Assembly: GCA_958496175.1 (NCBI GenBank)
Contig: OY292278.1
Coordinates: 15,066,001 to 15,130,000 of the forward strand
From: Sisyra terminalis
Lineage: Eukaryota > Arthropoda > Insecta > Neuroptera > Sisyridae
Length of the DNA stretch: 64,000 bases
Direction: 5' to 3'
Shown piece after piece: positions 10,680 through 23,439 of this stretch. The stretch's first letter is position 1, and the number at the start of each line of letters is the position of its first letter. A program made the position numbers and the translations under genes. The notes under the pieces were generated by a model. That model saw nothing but the letters and a program-made list of their open reading frames with translations, ran no database searches and was not told the origin of the DNA.

Positions 10680-13370
10680 TTGTTTGATGGTATATGCATT
10701 GCCAATTTTGTGATACCAACCTAAGATAGTGGGCTTAAAAATAGTGTTCCGGATTATTGACGTGCAAGGGCGTCAGTCCTTTTGATCCCTGACCCCCACC
10801 CCCAATTGTACCTTGTTTCTGGTGACCAAATTTGTGAGGGTTCCTATACTTTCAGATCAATTTTAAAAATTCTTTTAGAACCTAACTCAATAATTCAAAC
10901 CAAATGACCATTGCGTAAAAATTATGCAAATTGGGTTTTGAGATCCTTTATTTTATGGAAAAATCATATTCAACGAAGAAGCGCATTTTTGGTTAAATAA
11001 TCTCTTAACTAAGCACAACTGTGGCATTTGGAATGAAGAAAATCTGCATGTGGTTCCCGAAATACCTTAATATCTTCAATAGTTAACAGTTTGGTGTGAC
11101 TTATGTTCTAGACGTAAAATTGGAAGTTTTACTGGTGCATTAAATAGTACCTGACTTCCTGTGAATATTTGGATCGTGCTATTAAACATTACATGATTCT
11201 TCAAGTTGGATATCAAGACTCAAGACCCTCATCCCTTAAATCTTAAGATACCATTAAGATTTGAACACTTACATTTATCAAATTTATTCAGTTTAGATTG
11301 ATGAATTTTCAGACGCTTTTCAGTTACAGTTTCCCTCAGATATCCAAGCGTAGATATTTCCTCATTTGTCGCTTTAATTTGCTGGAAAATATCTTACAAT
11401 TCCTAGATTAGAACTTTCAACAGTTGTTCTTCTTAAAAATTTTATCAAAAATATGCAGGAAACTTTCGATCGTAAGAAAGTTCCTGTTTTTCTTTGGACA
11501 GATTATTCAGTAATGCTCGCATGAGTAAGGAATAATCCGAAAAGATGACAAAAGGATTTTAATGGAAATTTATCTCTGGTAAAGTTAGAAGTAACTTTCC
11601 TTTGGAATTCCTGGAACTGCGGTAAAATTCTTGCCATCTCATTGGAGTATTACATATTTATGCAAGGGATACTACCTTTTCGCAAAAATAAATTTTCATT
11701 TGATTAAGACAGTGGTTCATAACTAAGTCCACAATTTTTATCCCCTTAATTTGAGTTTCAATAGGAAGACTAAATCAACCTTGATATTTTTTTTTACACT
11801 TTTTCGAAACAATGCCCCATACTTTTTAAGTAAAATTAACGAAGAAAAAATTTCTTGGAAATCCGAAAATTAATTTTCCTCTCAAAGCAAAACTAGTGAA
11901 AGCTATCTAAACATTGAACTCGTCCATTTCCACGTGGAAAATGAGACGTAGATCGTAAAGAAAAAAAAAGCCAAGATCGATGACCGTTTTTTTTTTTTAC
12001 AAATATAATATTTACACAAGTCTTTAGTGTGTAAAACGTGCTGTCCCATCCGAATGTTTTAATAAAAATGTCACGTTAATTTTCTCACATCTATAAAAAT
12101 AAATTTTATGTGATAAAATCATGCAAATGACGCCAGCGATGATAACGATGTGATCATTCATAAAATTTGTCTTTGTGCTCCGTCTTCTATAAATGTGTAT
12201 AGCTTATAATACTTGAAGTATTTTTAGATTATTTTTTTCATATAAATATATATGAGACTAGAAACTAGCACCTCAACAATTGCCAGCCCGTTTTTTGCGT
12301 GAATTTAACGGAAAATCATAGGGGAAAATCTGCACAAGAAATAGCAGTCATTTCCGGTGTGGTTTTCAGGAAGCCGGAAAGTGCATTGAAAGTGCAAGTT
12401 GCATTGTCAATCCAAATCAATTAAGAAAGTACAATGAGTGTAAAAAAAGAAAATGGCTAATTACAATCTCAGATTACCTATGCTTGTTACTGAATGGGAA
12501 AATAAAGTAATTATCTAATTACCTTACAAACAAAATGGTCGACAATGTTTCCTTCGTTAACGACCAATTGAAAGTGTTTCGATTTACCACTTGCACCTCA
12601 AGTTCTTCTTCATGGCCACATTGGAACTATTCGATTTGAAATTTAATAAAAAAAAAAAAAAAAATACAACGCCCTCAAGCGTAACCAATTTTTGAAGGGC
12701 ACCAAATAGTAAATTTAAACATCAAACCGCCTAATAATAGTTTCACGAATAAAATAAATTCAAAATTTCTTAATTTATTTGACCTTAACTTACATAAATC
12801 TAAATAAAACCAATGATACAAACTACAGACCAAATCAAATAAATTATCTTGAGAAAAAACGTATTTTTCGACGAAAAAAAAATACATAGATAATCTACAG
12901 AAATTCGGTAAATGTTTCTCGCAGGTAATTTCAATTTTTAAAATATTGAAATCGAAATTGATCAAGATTTCAGAATTTGCTAAACGCTTTCTAGCCACAT
13001 TCACTAAATATATTAAATAATTTCCCCAAATTAGTAGTAATTCATATAAAAATTTAACAGCCATAGAATGCCAGTTGGCTACTTCGGTTAAAATTAAAAT
13101 TCATTTATTTATTGAACCGAAAGTTTTCGTTAAGTTTTGATCTTAATTGCAAACTTTGGGAGAATGTAATTATCTAAGTAATAACTCATAAGTTAGTGAT
13201 TACATTTTTTTAAGTCGTTACTACGGTTAAAAGTGGCATAATATGGTACTAAAATTAATTCAAAGGGTGCAAAAAAGTTAATAGTTAGACAAATGTAACT
13301 GAAAACTAAATCGGGAAGAATACCGTTAGAATACCTAATAGGGTTATCCAGAATGAAGTTAAGTAAACCT
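10680..13370. other. Gene-free stretch, possible noncoding islands
   Basis: No gene recognised. A 129-codon minus-strand frame (12,675-13,064) is very AT-rich and lacks recognisable motifs. The block 12,240-12,440 is less AT-biased than its surroundings and could be regulatory, but nothing specific supports it. A sequence near 11,710 starts 'cagtggttcataact' like a lone hAT end. Confidence 0.3.
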
Positions 13371-13374
13371 CAAA

Positions 13375-13560
13375 ACTAATTGTGTTTCCTGGGTCCATAT
13401 TTCACCAAATTGAGATCCAATATCTGAATACTTGATATTTTCCGACTATTTCTCTAGTTTCTTATGTCTCCAATAATTCCAACAGAACATGCGAAGCTAT
13501 TTCATCCTCAGGATTACCCAAATGTACTCCAATTGTATGCAGAAATTTCTTCAGTTCATA
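13375..13560 (-). pseudogene. LINE ORF2 tail fragment
   Basis: Minus-strand translation gives ELKKFLHTIGVHL, then EDEIASHVLLELL and, after a frame change, IGSQFGEIWTQ. This is the same LINE tail as at 10.1 kb. It is short and frameshifted and faces a plus-strand copy at 13.63 kb. Confidence 0.5.
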
Positions 13561-13621
13561 GTGGCGAATTTTTAGGTTTATTACCCCTTTCTGGATGGCC
13601 TAATACAAAAATTCTGCTAAA

Positions 13622-13830
13622 CAGAAGATGAAACTGCTACACAAGTCCTGTTGGAATGATTGGAAGTATAAGGAATTAGAGATAACAAATCTTGGAACAA
13701 AAATAGTCGAAAAACATATACTAAGCCAATTGCTGAGATTTCCTCAGCTATTTGGTCTCAATTGTGTAAAAGGAGACCCAGGAAATATAATAAGTCTTAA
13801 GGTTACAGTATTGAGGTACAAATAATCTGG
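13622..13830 (+). pseudogene. LINE ORF2 tail fragment, opposite orientation
   Basis: Plus-strand frame reads NDWKYKELEITNLGTK, then VEKHILSQLLRF and FGLNCVKGDPGN. It aligns with ELGITNPGTKKIEKHLVRRLLRF of the 10.1-kb copy. Upstream cysteine motif residues are lost. With the fragment at 13.4-13.56 kb it forms a head-to-head pair of LINE relics. Confidence 0.55.
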
Positions 13831-13979
13831 GGATTACAACTAAACAATAAGAAAAAAAGAGAATTATTTACTGTTTATATAATATGTACAAATAATTTGA
13901 ACAAACATAATGTTTATTGATAGTACAACTGGTAAAGATAAAATTTTCTGTGGTTCCAGGCGTAAAAAAGTATGGTACA

Positions 13980-14440
13980 CCATGTGTTTAACAGGTGGCA
14001 TTCGTCCTCGAAAAAACAGTTGAAAATCGAGGATATAAACTGTTCTGTAATATATATAGTTTGGAGTTCTGTTTTTATTTACATGTAATAGAACTATAAC
14101 TTACTATAAACACCAGTAAGACACTACAAGTCTATCATTCGCCCTTCAGAAGTGGTTGAAAATTGATTGTACAGTTTAAAGGTGTTAAAATATGTAACTC
14201 CTGAGTTATTTTGGATACTGCAAGTAACTGGCAGGACCAGGTTGTCTTTCGGGATTGTTTTCTCTAATCGAATAATCCGGTTTGAAGGCGAAATTCGCCT
14301 TTTGCCTGTTTTCATTACCTAGGTTTCACCTTCAGCCAATCACAGCTGGGTGATCAAAAATCAAAGGAAGAATCAAGCAGAAAACTTATAGAGGCAGTTT
14401 CCACCAATAGCCAATCAAAGCTGTCGATAAATCAGTGGAA
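13980..14440. repeat. Dispersed repeat pieces and a diverged 65-bp tandem pair
   Basis: The boxes 'ggtggcattcgtcct', 'gttgaaaatcgagg' and 'cgcccttcagaagtgg' occur here, and related boxes occur near 2.9 and 15.0 kb. At 14,335-14,460, two copies of 'ccaatca(c/a)agctg' with similar downstream sequence form a diverged tandem pair of about 65 bp. Confidence 0.35.
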
Positions 14441-14459
14441 AAACCATGAAGAAAACAAA

Positions 14460-17400
14460 TAGAGGGCGTTCCAAATTCCTACAGATTCCGAACCTCAAAA
14501 TGCTCCAAAACTTTTCCAGTTTCCTAGAACCATCACTTCTCCCTCAATTTGGTGTGGATCGTACAAATGGTACAAATGACGAAAGAAGAACATATACTTG
14601 CAATCCTTTTGCCTATTTTCAGAAAAAAAATGAAATAAACCTTTTAACAAATCCAAGAAAATTAGGATGCATGGTCCTAATTTTTTTGCCTATATGGCAC
14701 CTAAACCGTCTAGAATGCCACTAAAATGGGAAACATTAATTTGGTGAGATCGAAACCCAATTGGAATAATCAAATTTTGAAACACCTTTAGGTACTTTTA
14801 GGATCTTTTAGAGTTCCCAATAGATTTATTTTCAAAACGAAAATATGGTTTGCTATACATCAGCATGTTATCGAGAGAAGAAGAAGGGATTGAGGGTGGA
14901 GAAATATTATTGATCATCTAATTTTGAAGTTCTATTGAAACACTATTTTCCACCACAGAAAACTCAGGGAAAAACTAATCCAAACCGTCAATAACTATAC
15001 TTTTCTGAAGGGTGAATGCCACTTGATAAATAAATGGTATTTTACAAAAGTTTTTAAAACCACTAAGAAGCATTCTTAAAACTTATATCATCAAATTTGT
15101 GACAAAATTGGAGTCAATTCAACAAAAAAAGATTAATTTTTGACCCAATAATTAACATTGAGGAATTAACCCTATTTTAAATTACTAATTCCTTTTTTTT
15201 CCTAAGATTTTTACAAAATCACTATTTATATAGTTTCCTTAAATTAAACTTAAAATAAAATCCTTAAATATTTGACTTGCTTCAATAAAAATCTATTGAT
15301 TGCCGTTACCAGGAAAATTACTTTAAGCCCCTAATTGAACGAAGCAAAATACCAAAAAAGAAAGACTAATTTGATTCCAATTCCATTTTCCTTGCTAAGA
15401 ATCCAATAACGTAACATAAAGGAAATTTACAAAGAAATTTATAATTGACTTTGTTCCTTAGACTGCATCATTATTCCCCGAAATTCATCCATCCCTGAAA
15501 TTCATCTTCCTGAATACAAAAGCCTTTGTCGTTTTCCCCACCAACTACAAAATAAAATGACTAAGGAAACCAAAAACTTTACATGAAAAACCTCCTTTAT
15601 TATGGTAATAGTATTATAATGTAGATTGAGGCTAATATTTTATAGCAATTAAAATTTTTTTAAGAAACCCAACTTTAACATTTTCATGGAATTTCCATAA
15701 AAATAAAAATGTACTTCTATGTATATGTACATAGATTGTGAAATAATTACTAGAATTTTTAAGATTTGTCATCAAAATTAATTGAGATCTTTATCTTAAG
15801 AAATTTTTTTTCCTTCTACATATAATGTTAAAGCAGCTAATTTTGGAAAAATGAAATATTGGTTTTGTGATGAGAAAAACAAACAATTTTTCAGGAGATT
15901 GCTCTAATTTATCTTCTTCACATCTTTTTACCATTGAAACCAAATAATAAATCGGGAAAATTTAAAGAAAAACCAATTCATCATTGATTTTACTATTATT
16001 TTTATGTAGCTATGTAATATATCAATTATTTGAAGAGTTTTTAGTAAGCAGAAGTTCATTTTCCAACAAGATATAATGGAAATATTTTTCTTTATAATTT
16101 ATGATTTTTGTGTACAAATGTATCATCTTGTGATTCATTTGATTATATTGCCTTTCACCCGAATTACATTTACGTAATTTTATTAATAAACTACGTTGAA
16201 ATAAATATGTAAAAGCCTGCGTTTCCATATCTAATGAGTGAAATGCGAATGCATCGATTGGCTTGTTAATAAATGCATTTCAAAAGAAAATTTTTCGCAT
16301 TTATTTGCAATAATAAATTGCAATAGGTACTTACCACTTAATTCATTAAAACCAATCAAAATACAATGGTTTGTTGGTAGTTCTTTCTTTCTTTTGGGTT
16401 ACAAATTATAACGTATATTTCTGGTAGTAAAAAATTTACATCATCCACATGACTCAGATTTGTAAAACATCAAATAAATCTCACGTGGATTATTGAAACG
16501 AAAAGTTTCCATGAGAGTAACGAAGAAAAAACGATGCTGGATTTACAAAAGAAAAAAAAATTGATCTTATGACTCATACCTGTGAGTTGGTCATTAAATG
16601 GTGATGAAAGAGTTGTAAAAATTTAAACCGACTTTGTCTGAGGTCCGTTACAAGAAGATACAGTCATCATTGGTGAATGCAAATTTTTTTGCGATCATAA
16701 AAAATCGGCGGGAGTTTCAGACAAAATATAATTTAAAAGCCAATTTCAATGGTTGAAATTTAAACTTCTGTGCTTTTTATATTATAATAATAATATTGGC
16801 TAACAAATACTTCAGTATATATACTTTAAAATGATTCATCCTAGTAAAAAATAGCAAAAATTTCCAATTTTCTGGATCTTCCACTTGTCATCCATTATTT
16901 ACAGAAGCTTCCCGTTTCCACTACTAGGCGTCACAACAAACATTAAAATTAAAACTAATTTCATTTTAAAAAGAAAAGTGAGAATAGAAAATTATAAACT
17001 TTAAACAATATTTGAAGAAAACTTCATTTCTTTTTATAGAAATTATGATTGAAACTATTCGAGATTAGATAATATAATTCTTGGTCTTAAATGTTATCGA
17101 TATCAAATGATATCCCGCTCCCTTTACCTGTTTCTTAGTCTCCTTTAAAAATAAATTTACCAGGAATCCCTCCGATTACCAATACATATATTATGCAGTA
17201 CAAATAAACGTTTTGCAAAATTTACAGTAGCTGCTCTATAAAAGTGCAATATGATGCACCTATTTTAATCAAGTTTATGCTTTTTAAATATTTGTACTAG
17301 ATATTGAAAATTATAACTTTCATAGACATGAAGTATAATGCATTATGATCATAAGAACGAGACATGAAGTGTGGTCACCATTGAGCTTCAGATAACAATT

Positions 17401-18160
17401 ATAAAAATTTCGATAGTCATGTTTTATAAAAGCATTTAAATCTCAAATGTTTTTAAGCAATAGGTTGCCTTCTAATAGAAAAATAAGTGATAGAAAACTT
17501 GATGTACTTGTAATAAAAAAGGATAAACACATAAATATGGCCGGTGATCAGATATGCTACGAAATGCTACGTATCAGTGGCATTTTTAATCATTGACTAT
17601 AATACATTTCCACATACTCTATTCTATTTCATAGCGTTTATTTAAGCCTTTTTTATTTCACTGCAACATCAAAAATATAACTTTATAAACGTATTTATAA
17701 ACAATAACGTAGTTAAAATTCTATTAATTTCTAAACAGCTAAGAATTTAAAAATAGATCTCACTTGAATTAATATTTTATCACGTATGATATCATAGCTG
17801 ATCTCACTACTTTTCCTTCAAATAGATTCTGTTTTGTTCTTTTCAAAGCCCACCAAGTGGCGATAACAATTTCGTAGCATGCATTGATTTAATTTTTGAT
17901 AAACGCCTTTTATTAACTTCGAATAGTTTTAGAATTCAATTAGTTGAAAATATTTTATAAATTTTTGCCACAGGACACTCAGTATCTAAAAGTATGCTAA
18001 ATGAATTTATATTTTATCGCCATTAATAACTTCAAGCAGTTCCCTCTTCAAAGAGGCGAATGGAAAACTCCTGAAAGAGTATAACAAAGATAATATATAC
18101 TTCTATCTCATGATTTCTTAGCGTTTAAGTAATATTTCAGTTGCATTTCTGCTATTTAGA
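14460..18160. other. Gene-free stretch
   Basis: AT-rich DNA without a supported gene. Frames at 14,446-14,724 and 16,022-16,228 are short, start or end arbitrarily and show no conserved motif. Confidence 0.35.
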
Positions 18161-18289
18161 AGTGGTGGAACGAAAGGCATTTAAAGGCATTTTAATGTTC
18201 AGAAAACACATTAAAAGTCGTTTAAAGTTGATACAGGCATTTTAACAGAGAATCAAAAGATTACAAGATTTGAACTCTACATCCATAAG

Positions 18290-19440
18290 TACCATTGCAA
18301 CTACCTTCGCCATTTGTCTACCAGCACGTCGAGTATGGAGTTTTAATGTATCTTTGCTTCGTCAATTATGGGAAGGCTTTCGATAATGTTAGGTGTCCAA
18401 AAATTTGGAACTCTTTAATTAGGATTGGCGTATCAATTCATTTGATCTTCCTCACTAAAAATCTATATGAAGGCTCCAAAACAGTGATAAATATTGCGAA
18501 AATCCTATCCGATAATTGCGATACTCGAAAAAGGTTGCACTCTCCCACTATTACTTTGTAAGTTATAAAGTGCAGAAATAATGGGATGATAGAATTCAAA
18601 TTAGTGGAAATCAATTTTCCAACCTTGATTTCGTAGAAGATATAATCTTAATCGCGAATAGTGACAAAGAGCTGCTGGAATTCATTCGAAGGCTCGAAAT
18701 GGTGAGTCTAGATTTTGGTCTAAAAATGGGCACCAATAAGACCAAAATAATGATCGTTGATTGCAAAAAAGAACATAAAAATCAGTAGAAAAGAATAGAT
18801 CTCTTTGTAGTTATGGATAGATTCGTTTGCAGACAAAATTAGAGATTGATGCGAAGACGAAGTTAGACGATGTATCGAAATTATTATCTATTATTATTAA
18901 TTATTATTTAATAATTATTAAATTATTATTATTATGTATCATTATCCAAATTATGGAAATATCGCAATATACCAAAAGCCACTAAAATCAGATTGGGAAT
19001 AAACTCGGTTTTCCCATTTTCTCCTATGTTTCGGAGGTTTGGACTATTCGTGCAGCTGATCGGCGACGAATTGATGCCTTCGAAATAGAGGTTCGGAGGA
19101 AAACGCTACGGATCCCATAAATGGCTAGAAGAACAAATGTTTACATTTTAATCAAAGGCAAGGTAGTCTAAAGATTCTTTGCCAACATTTTTTTATATGA
19201 ATCAAAATCTTCCGAATTTTCGGACATATCGTGCGTTACGGTACCATAAAAAATTTAATGGTACAAGAACAACCTGAAGAAAAAAAGAACCAGGACAATC
19301 ATCAACCAAAAACTTGGGGATTCGAGTTTCAAGTCAGCAGAATGTCAAAAAAATTGGCGTAATCGCTGGACAAGGATCTGAGACATTAAGAACACTGAAG
19401 AGTGACAACCATATTAATTACCATCAGCAACGATATAAGG
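18290..19440 (+). pseudogene. Decayed non-LTR retrotransposon reverse transcriptase
   Basis: Plus-strand pieces in successive frames match the reverse-transcriptase core in order. LCFVNYGKAFDNV with LYEGS (18,350-18,480) corresponds to motif A and the following helix. ISGNQFSNLDFVEDIILIA (about 18,595-18,655) is the catalytic F-A-D-D box degraded to FVED. FGLKMGTNKTKIM follows, then YVSEVWTIRAADRRRIDAFE and RRKTLRIP-stop (19,020-19,118), then FRIFGHIVR (about 19,207-19,235). Internal stops, frame changes and loss of the second catalytic aspartate show it is dead. The endonuclease domain is not recognisable upstream. Confidence 0.8.
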
Positions 19441-19449
19441 ATTAAGAAA

Positions 19450-22040
19450 AGAAGGTCGATTTACAAAAACCGGAACAAAAATGAAGCATTATGAAAATTT
19501 TATTTCATATCCACTTTTAAATTAATTTTTTTCCATTGAAAATTTCCTCAAATTCATATTTTTAATTACAAAACAAAACACTTAACTAAATCATGAGTTC
19601 TTCAAAACTGCAATTGAAGTTCCTCTTCTTGTGAAAGACGTTGGCTTATTATTAAAAAGTGGTTTCCTTATTTTTGCAAAATCATGGTTTGTTGAAGTCG
19701 GAAATAGAAATTATTTTCGCTAGTTTTATACAATAATCTCAACAGCCAACACATTCACTAGTTCTCTACTGTTGCACTTTAGCTGGTTAAAATTGATTGG
19801 ATACAAGAGGAATTCTTTTGAGAATTTATTTTTATATCAACTTTAGTAAATCGCAAGAACAAGGTGTGTATTTTATGAGTCGTTTTTCAAAAAGATAAAT
19901 TTATAGGAGACAAAGCTCGTCTTTATACAATAACAGAACAAAACTATCAAATTTCTTTTCTTTCCAGACTTTTTTTTTTTTGGTTCCATTTTCAATGCAC
20001 AAAGGCATCGTTTACGTCAACCTGTTGTAAGATGCGGCCATTTAATTTCCATGACCTTAAACCAGAGAAAATAAAATAAAAATGAGAATTCAGAATTCTT
20101 TCTACGTGATGCACATATTAATTTAACGACCTTCATAAAAAATTTCACAAAATTTTTACAAGTTTAATTAAACCGGGTTAAGAGGTTCCCAACAAACTTC
20201 TCGACCACTGGTTTATACCTACTACGATTGTCAAATTCCGAAAGTTTAAACTTGGAATTCCATTCTCTACCGGTAATCAATCGCATTAACTAATTGCCTA
20301 CAAAATCAATGCGAAACAAATCAAATTCGCTATTGATAATCATCGATTGAAAGTTTGATCCAAAAATGGATCAAAATAAAAGTGAAAGAAGAGTGATTTA
20401 ATCATCACTCGAATTATCCGCTTTTTTTCTACATAATCATAGATGGGATTTGAGACACAAAAGTATAATTATGAAGGATGTAAAATAAAATTGGAAAAGT
20501 CAAGAATTCACAAGCTATACAAATTTTCACTTTCTGTAATTACATCTAGAACATATAATACACACATATAGGTACCCACATCACTCTAATCTACAATCAC
20601 ATCACATCATTTTCTTTTCAACAAATATCTAATTTACTTAATTGATGAGAAACTGAATAATTGTTACCCAGCAAAAAAAAAATCAATCGCTTTTAGATAC
20701 AAATTTTCAGCAATCAATCAAATCGTCTATAGATTGAGATTAGTTATGCATTTTTTTGTATTATTTATTGCATTTTAATGCAATATTATAACTATAAATA
20801 TATACAAAATCGAAAAACTGATGAGTAAGGGATTACTCACTGAATATTTTGCATTCATTTCCATTGTAATGAGACATAAATGTGAGCATTTGTCTATTTA
20901 TTTTTGAATAACGCAGTTCTTATGATTGTAATAAAAAATTTAATTTATAGAAGTACTTAGTAAAGACCATTTGGCTTTGACAATGCAGACAAAGCTTTTT
21001 TCAAAGCAGACAATTGTGAAAGCTTTAGAAGAAATAAATGTCAAATGAATTTTCCATAAAAATTTTCATTATAAAATCAGTAAATTTACATATGAGAAAG
21101 TATAAAAACATTGTTTATAAACCTTATTTTTGTTTTTTTCTATCCAGAAAATGAGTACCAAATCTTTGACAACTAATCTATAATATCTAATACATAATAA
21201 TCTATCTTAAACCTTATAAGATAAATCCTCAGGAATTAAGAAAAGAAATATCAAAAGAATTTTAAATTTACTGCAAAAAAAGATTGAGGTGACCCAATTG
21301 AAAGACTAAAGAAGTAATAAAACATATAAAAAATTATTAGAAGCACCAAAGAAAAAAGAAGAAATAAATATTGGAAATCTAGATTTAATGAAAATATTAA
21401 GGGAACCGGAAAGTAATGTCATTTCTGAACTTATAGAATTCTCATTTACTGACTTTTTACGTCTTAAATTGCTATATCTTTCAATCGTTATAACATTTAC
21501 TAAATGGTAAAAAAATTAAAAGCTTAAATTTAAGCTTAAGCTTAATTTCCTCAGTAATCAATTGATTTTTACTAATTTGGTACTTAAAATTTGTTCACTT
21601 ACTATCAGAATGGTTGACGATATAGAGGATGGTTATATAATTGATTTAAAATTAAAACTTGTTATATTAATTACAAATAAATGTAATTAATTATTGACCG
21701 ATATATTATAAGATGATTATAAACCGATTTTTTGCTGAAAAATAAGTTTTTATTCTTTCTACTTTAAAATACTTAATTTTCTTTATTATTTATAAATTTT
21801 TATCATTTTCTGACAATTTAAGGATAAATTGCCAAAGAAATTATTCATCTTTTGAGCAAAATTTGGCATTAAGCCATTTTTGTAGATCTTCGTAAGATGT
21901 GAGGTAGGTACTACTCAGCAATGGCTTGTCCTATCGAAGCAAATTAGTAATAATCTGAAGGAACAAATTCTGTATAGTAAGCCACATTCGAAAGTATATC
22001 CAAACTAAATGCCTAAATCGTATTCTTCACTGTTTTTTTC
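19450..22040. other. Gene-free stretch
   Basis: No gene or well-defined repeat seen. AT-rich throughout. Confidence 0.35.
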
Positions 22041-22049
22041 TGAGTGGCC

Positions 22050-22545
22050 AGGGGAATTACCATGCAGCAAAATTACTTTGTTTTTCCTATATGGATATTA
22101 TGGCTGTTTTCCGGGCTAAAGCTGGGTCCAAATCTACTATGGCAATATTTTGTTGCTTTTAACTGCCATTCTTATCCAATAACTTTTACAATTAGATGTT
22201 TTCAAACTCTTTCGGTGATTTTCCCAATTCATCGTTTTCCACGTCGATATCATCATTTTCATTATTAAACCCCTTTAAATACTGAGATTTCTTAAGAGTA
22301 TGCTCAACATATCCTTCGACAAGCATTCGATGAAATTCCGTTAAAGTTTTTGTTTAAATGGTAAGAGAAAACCAATCCTATAGCCAAAAGGTACTTTTTA
22401 CACTTTTAGACTTTATCAAATTGAAAATCTTTGCCAAATATAAGAACAAAAAATTGCTTCAATGACATAGTTTAGCAGACCCTCTATTGGCAGCCAACAC
22501 TACTTATTGAGAAACTCCGGATTCATATTAACCTAGTTTGTACTT
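22050..22545 (-). repeat. Dispersed repeat, copy 1 (partner at 33.6 kb)
   Basis: Collinear with 33,600-34,030: shared boxes are 'gctaaagc', 'agagtatgctcaac', 'atccttcgacaagcattcgatg', 'ttttgtttaaatggtaa' and 'ccctctattggcagcca'. On the minus strand both contain LARKTAII and a broken frame around the 'cgacaagcattcga' box, so it may derive from a coding transposon or gene, but no family is recognised. Confidence 0.6.
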
Positions 22546-22671
22546 CCATTTGAATTTTCAAAAAAATAGTTAATCACATCGCCAAAAAATGGGTCTTAAC
22601 TTCAGAAAGGTTGCCAACTCCTAGTATATATATATATATCTATGTCGAATTACAAAAGAAAAGGGTTTTTA

Positions 22672-23018
22672 CAATAAAAAATAAATTGTGGTCCAATTTA
22701 TGTCGTATAATTTAATATAATCATATATAAAAATCATACCATAAACATAAATTTTGAACAGAAGTTCAAACAACAATATTTGGACGTATTGCCCAGATAC
22801 GTATTTCGATTGTCTAGTAATCTTCCTCAGTGGTCATCAAGTAGTTTGGATCGCTTGAAAGATTGCTTGGCAGTCGAAATACGTATCTGGGCAATACGTC
22901 ACAAATATTTTTGTTTGAATTTCTGTTCAAATTTATGTTTATGGTATGACTTACTATATTATATTATAAATTATTATATTAAATTATACTACATAAATTG
23001 GACCACAATATATTTTTT
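22672..23018. mobile_element. Foldback element with hammerhead-like core on minus strand
   Basis: Ends are inverted: 'attgtggtccaatttatg' (left) and 'cataaattggaccacaat' (right). Inner arms 'ataccataaacataaatt' and its complement continue the palindrome. The left arm carries, on the minus strand, CTGAGGA (22,830-22,824), GATT/AATC stem II and GAAA. The right arm retains GATTGCTTGGCAGTC and GAAATACG but has lost CTGAGGA. A single-arm relative is at 7.4-7.6 kb. Confidence 0.65.
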
Positions 23019-23024
23019 ATAGAT

Positions 23025-23225
23025 ATCCATTATTTCAGGTCTAAATCGATATGTAATATAAAGAATAAATCAGAATGTAGTAAACAAAATTTTGCAGTCT
23101 TTTATTTAACTTATTGCGATTTGGAACGTTTCGTTTGGAATCACACCGAAATGTTGCAAATTGCAATAAATAAAATAAATCACTGAAAAATTAAGTCTTT
23201 TACATTCTGATTTAGCCTTTATATT
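23025..23225. mobile_element. Relative of the 31.6-kb foldback element
   Basis: Outer sequence 'ataaatcagaatgtagta' is answered by an inverted 'acattctgatttagcc'. The interior has 'gtttcgtttggaatcacaccgaaa' and 'gttgcaaattgcaataaa', as in 31.55-31.87 kb. The CTGANGA half of the hammerhead-like core is deleted in this copy. Confidence 0.5.
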
Positions 23226-23329
23226 ATATTTTTAAGAATAGATGATAAAATTCAGATCTTATTTTTAATTAAATAAAGAAGACGATTCAGGTTTTTAAGA
23301 TCGTTTTTTTTTTATTAATATTTTTTAAT

Positions 23330-23383
23330 ATTCAAATTAATTACGTTTCGTTACGTATCGTAACTTCATCAGGCTTCTTGAAT
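23330..23383 (-). ncRNA. Hammerhead-ribozyme-like motif, second copy
   Basis: Reverse-strand copy of the 4.5-kb motif: ATTCAA, then AGC, CTGATGA, A, GTTACG-ATA-CGTAAC, GAA, ACGT, A, ATT, AA and TTTGAAT. Stem II is perfect. In stem I the AGC/GCT helix is damaged (ATT for GCT) while ATTCAA/TTGAAT is kept. It sits beside the family's left-arm sequence (23,240-23,305). Activity is inferred to be weaker or lost. Confidence 0.45.
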
Positions 23384-23439
23384 CACAAAAAAATATTTTA
23401 GTTTCAATTTAAATTCAATAAAATAAATTTATTTTTATA

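Noticed and set aside
12675..13064. 129-codon minus-strand frame
   Set aside because: Very AT-rich and dominated by Leu, Phe, Lys and Ile, with no domain and no splice context; length is within chance for this composition.
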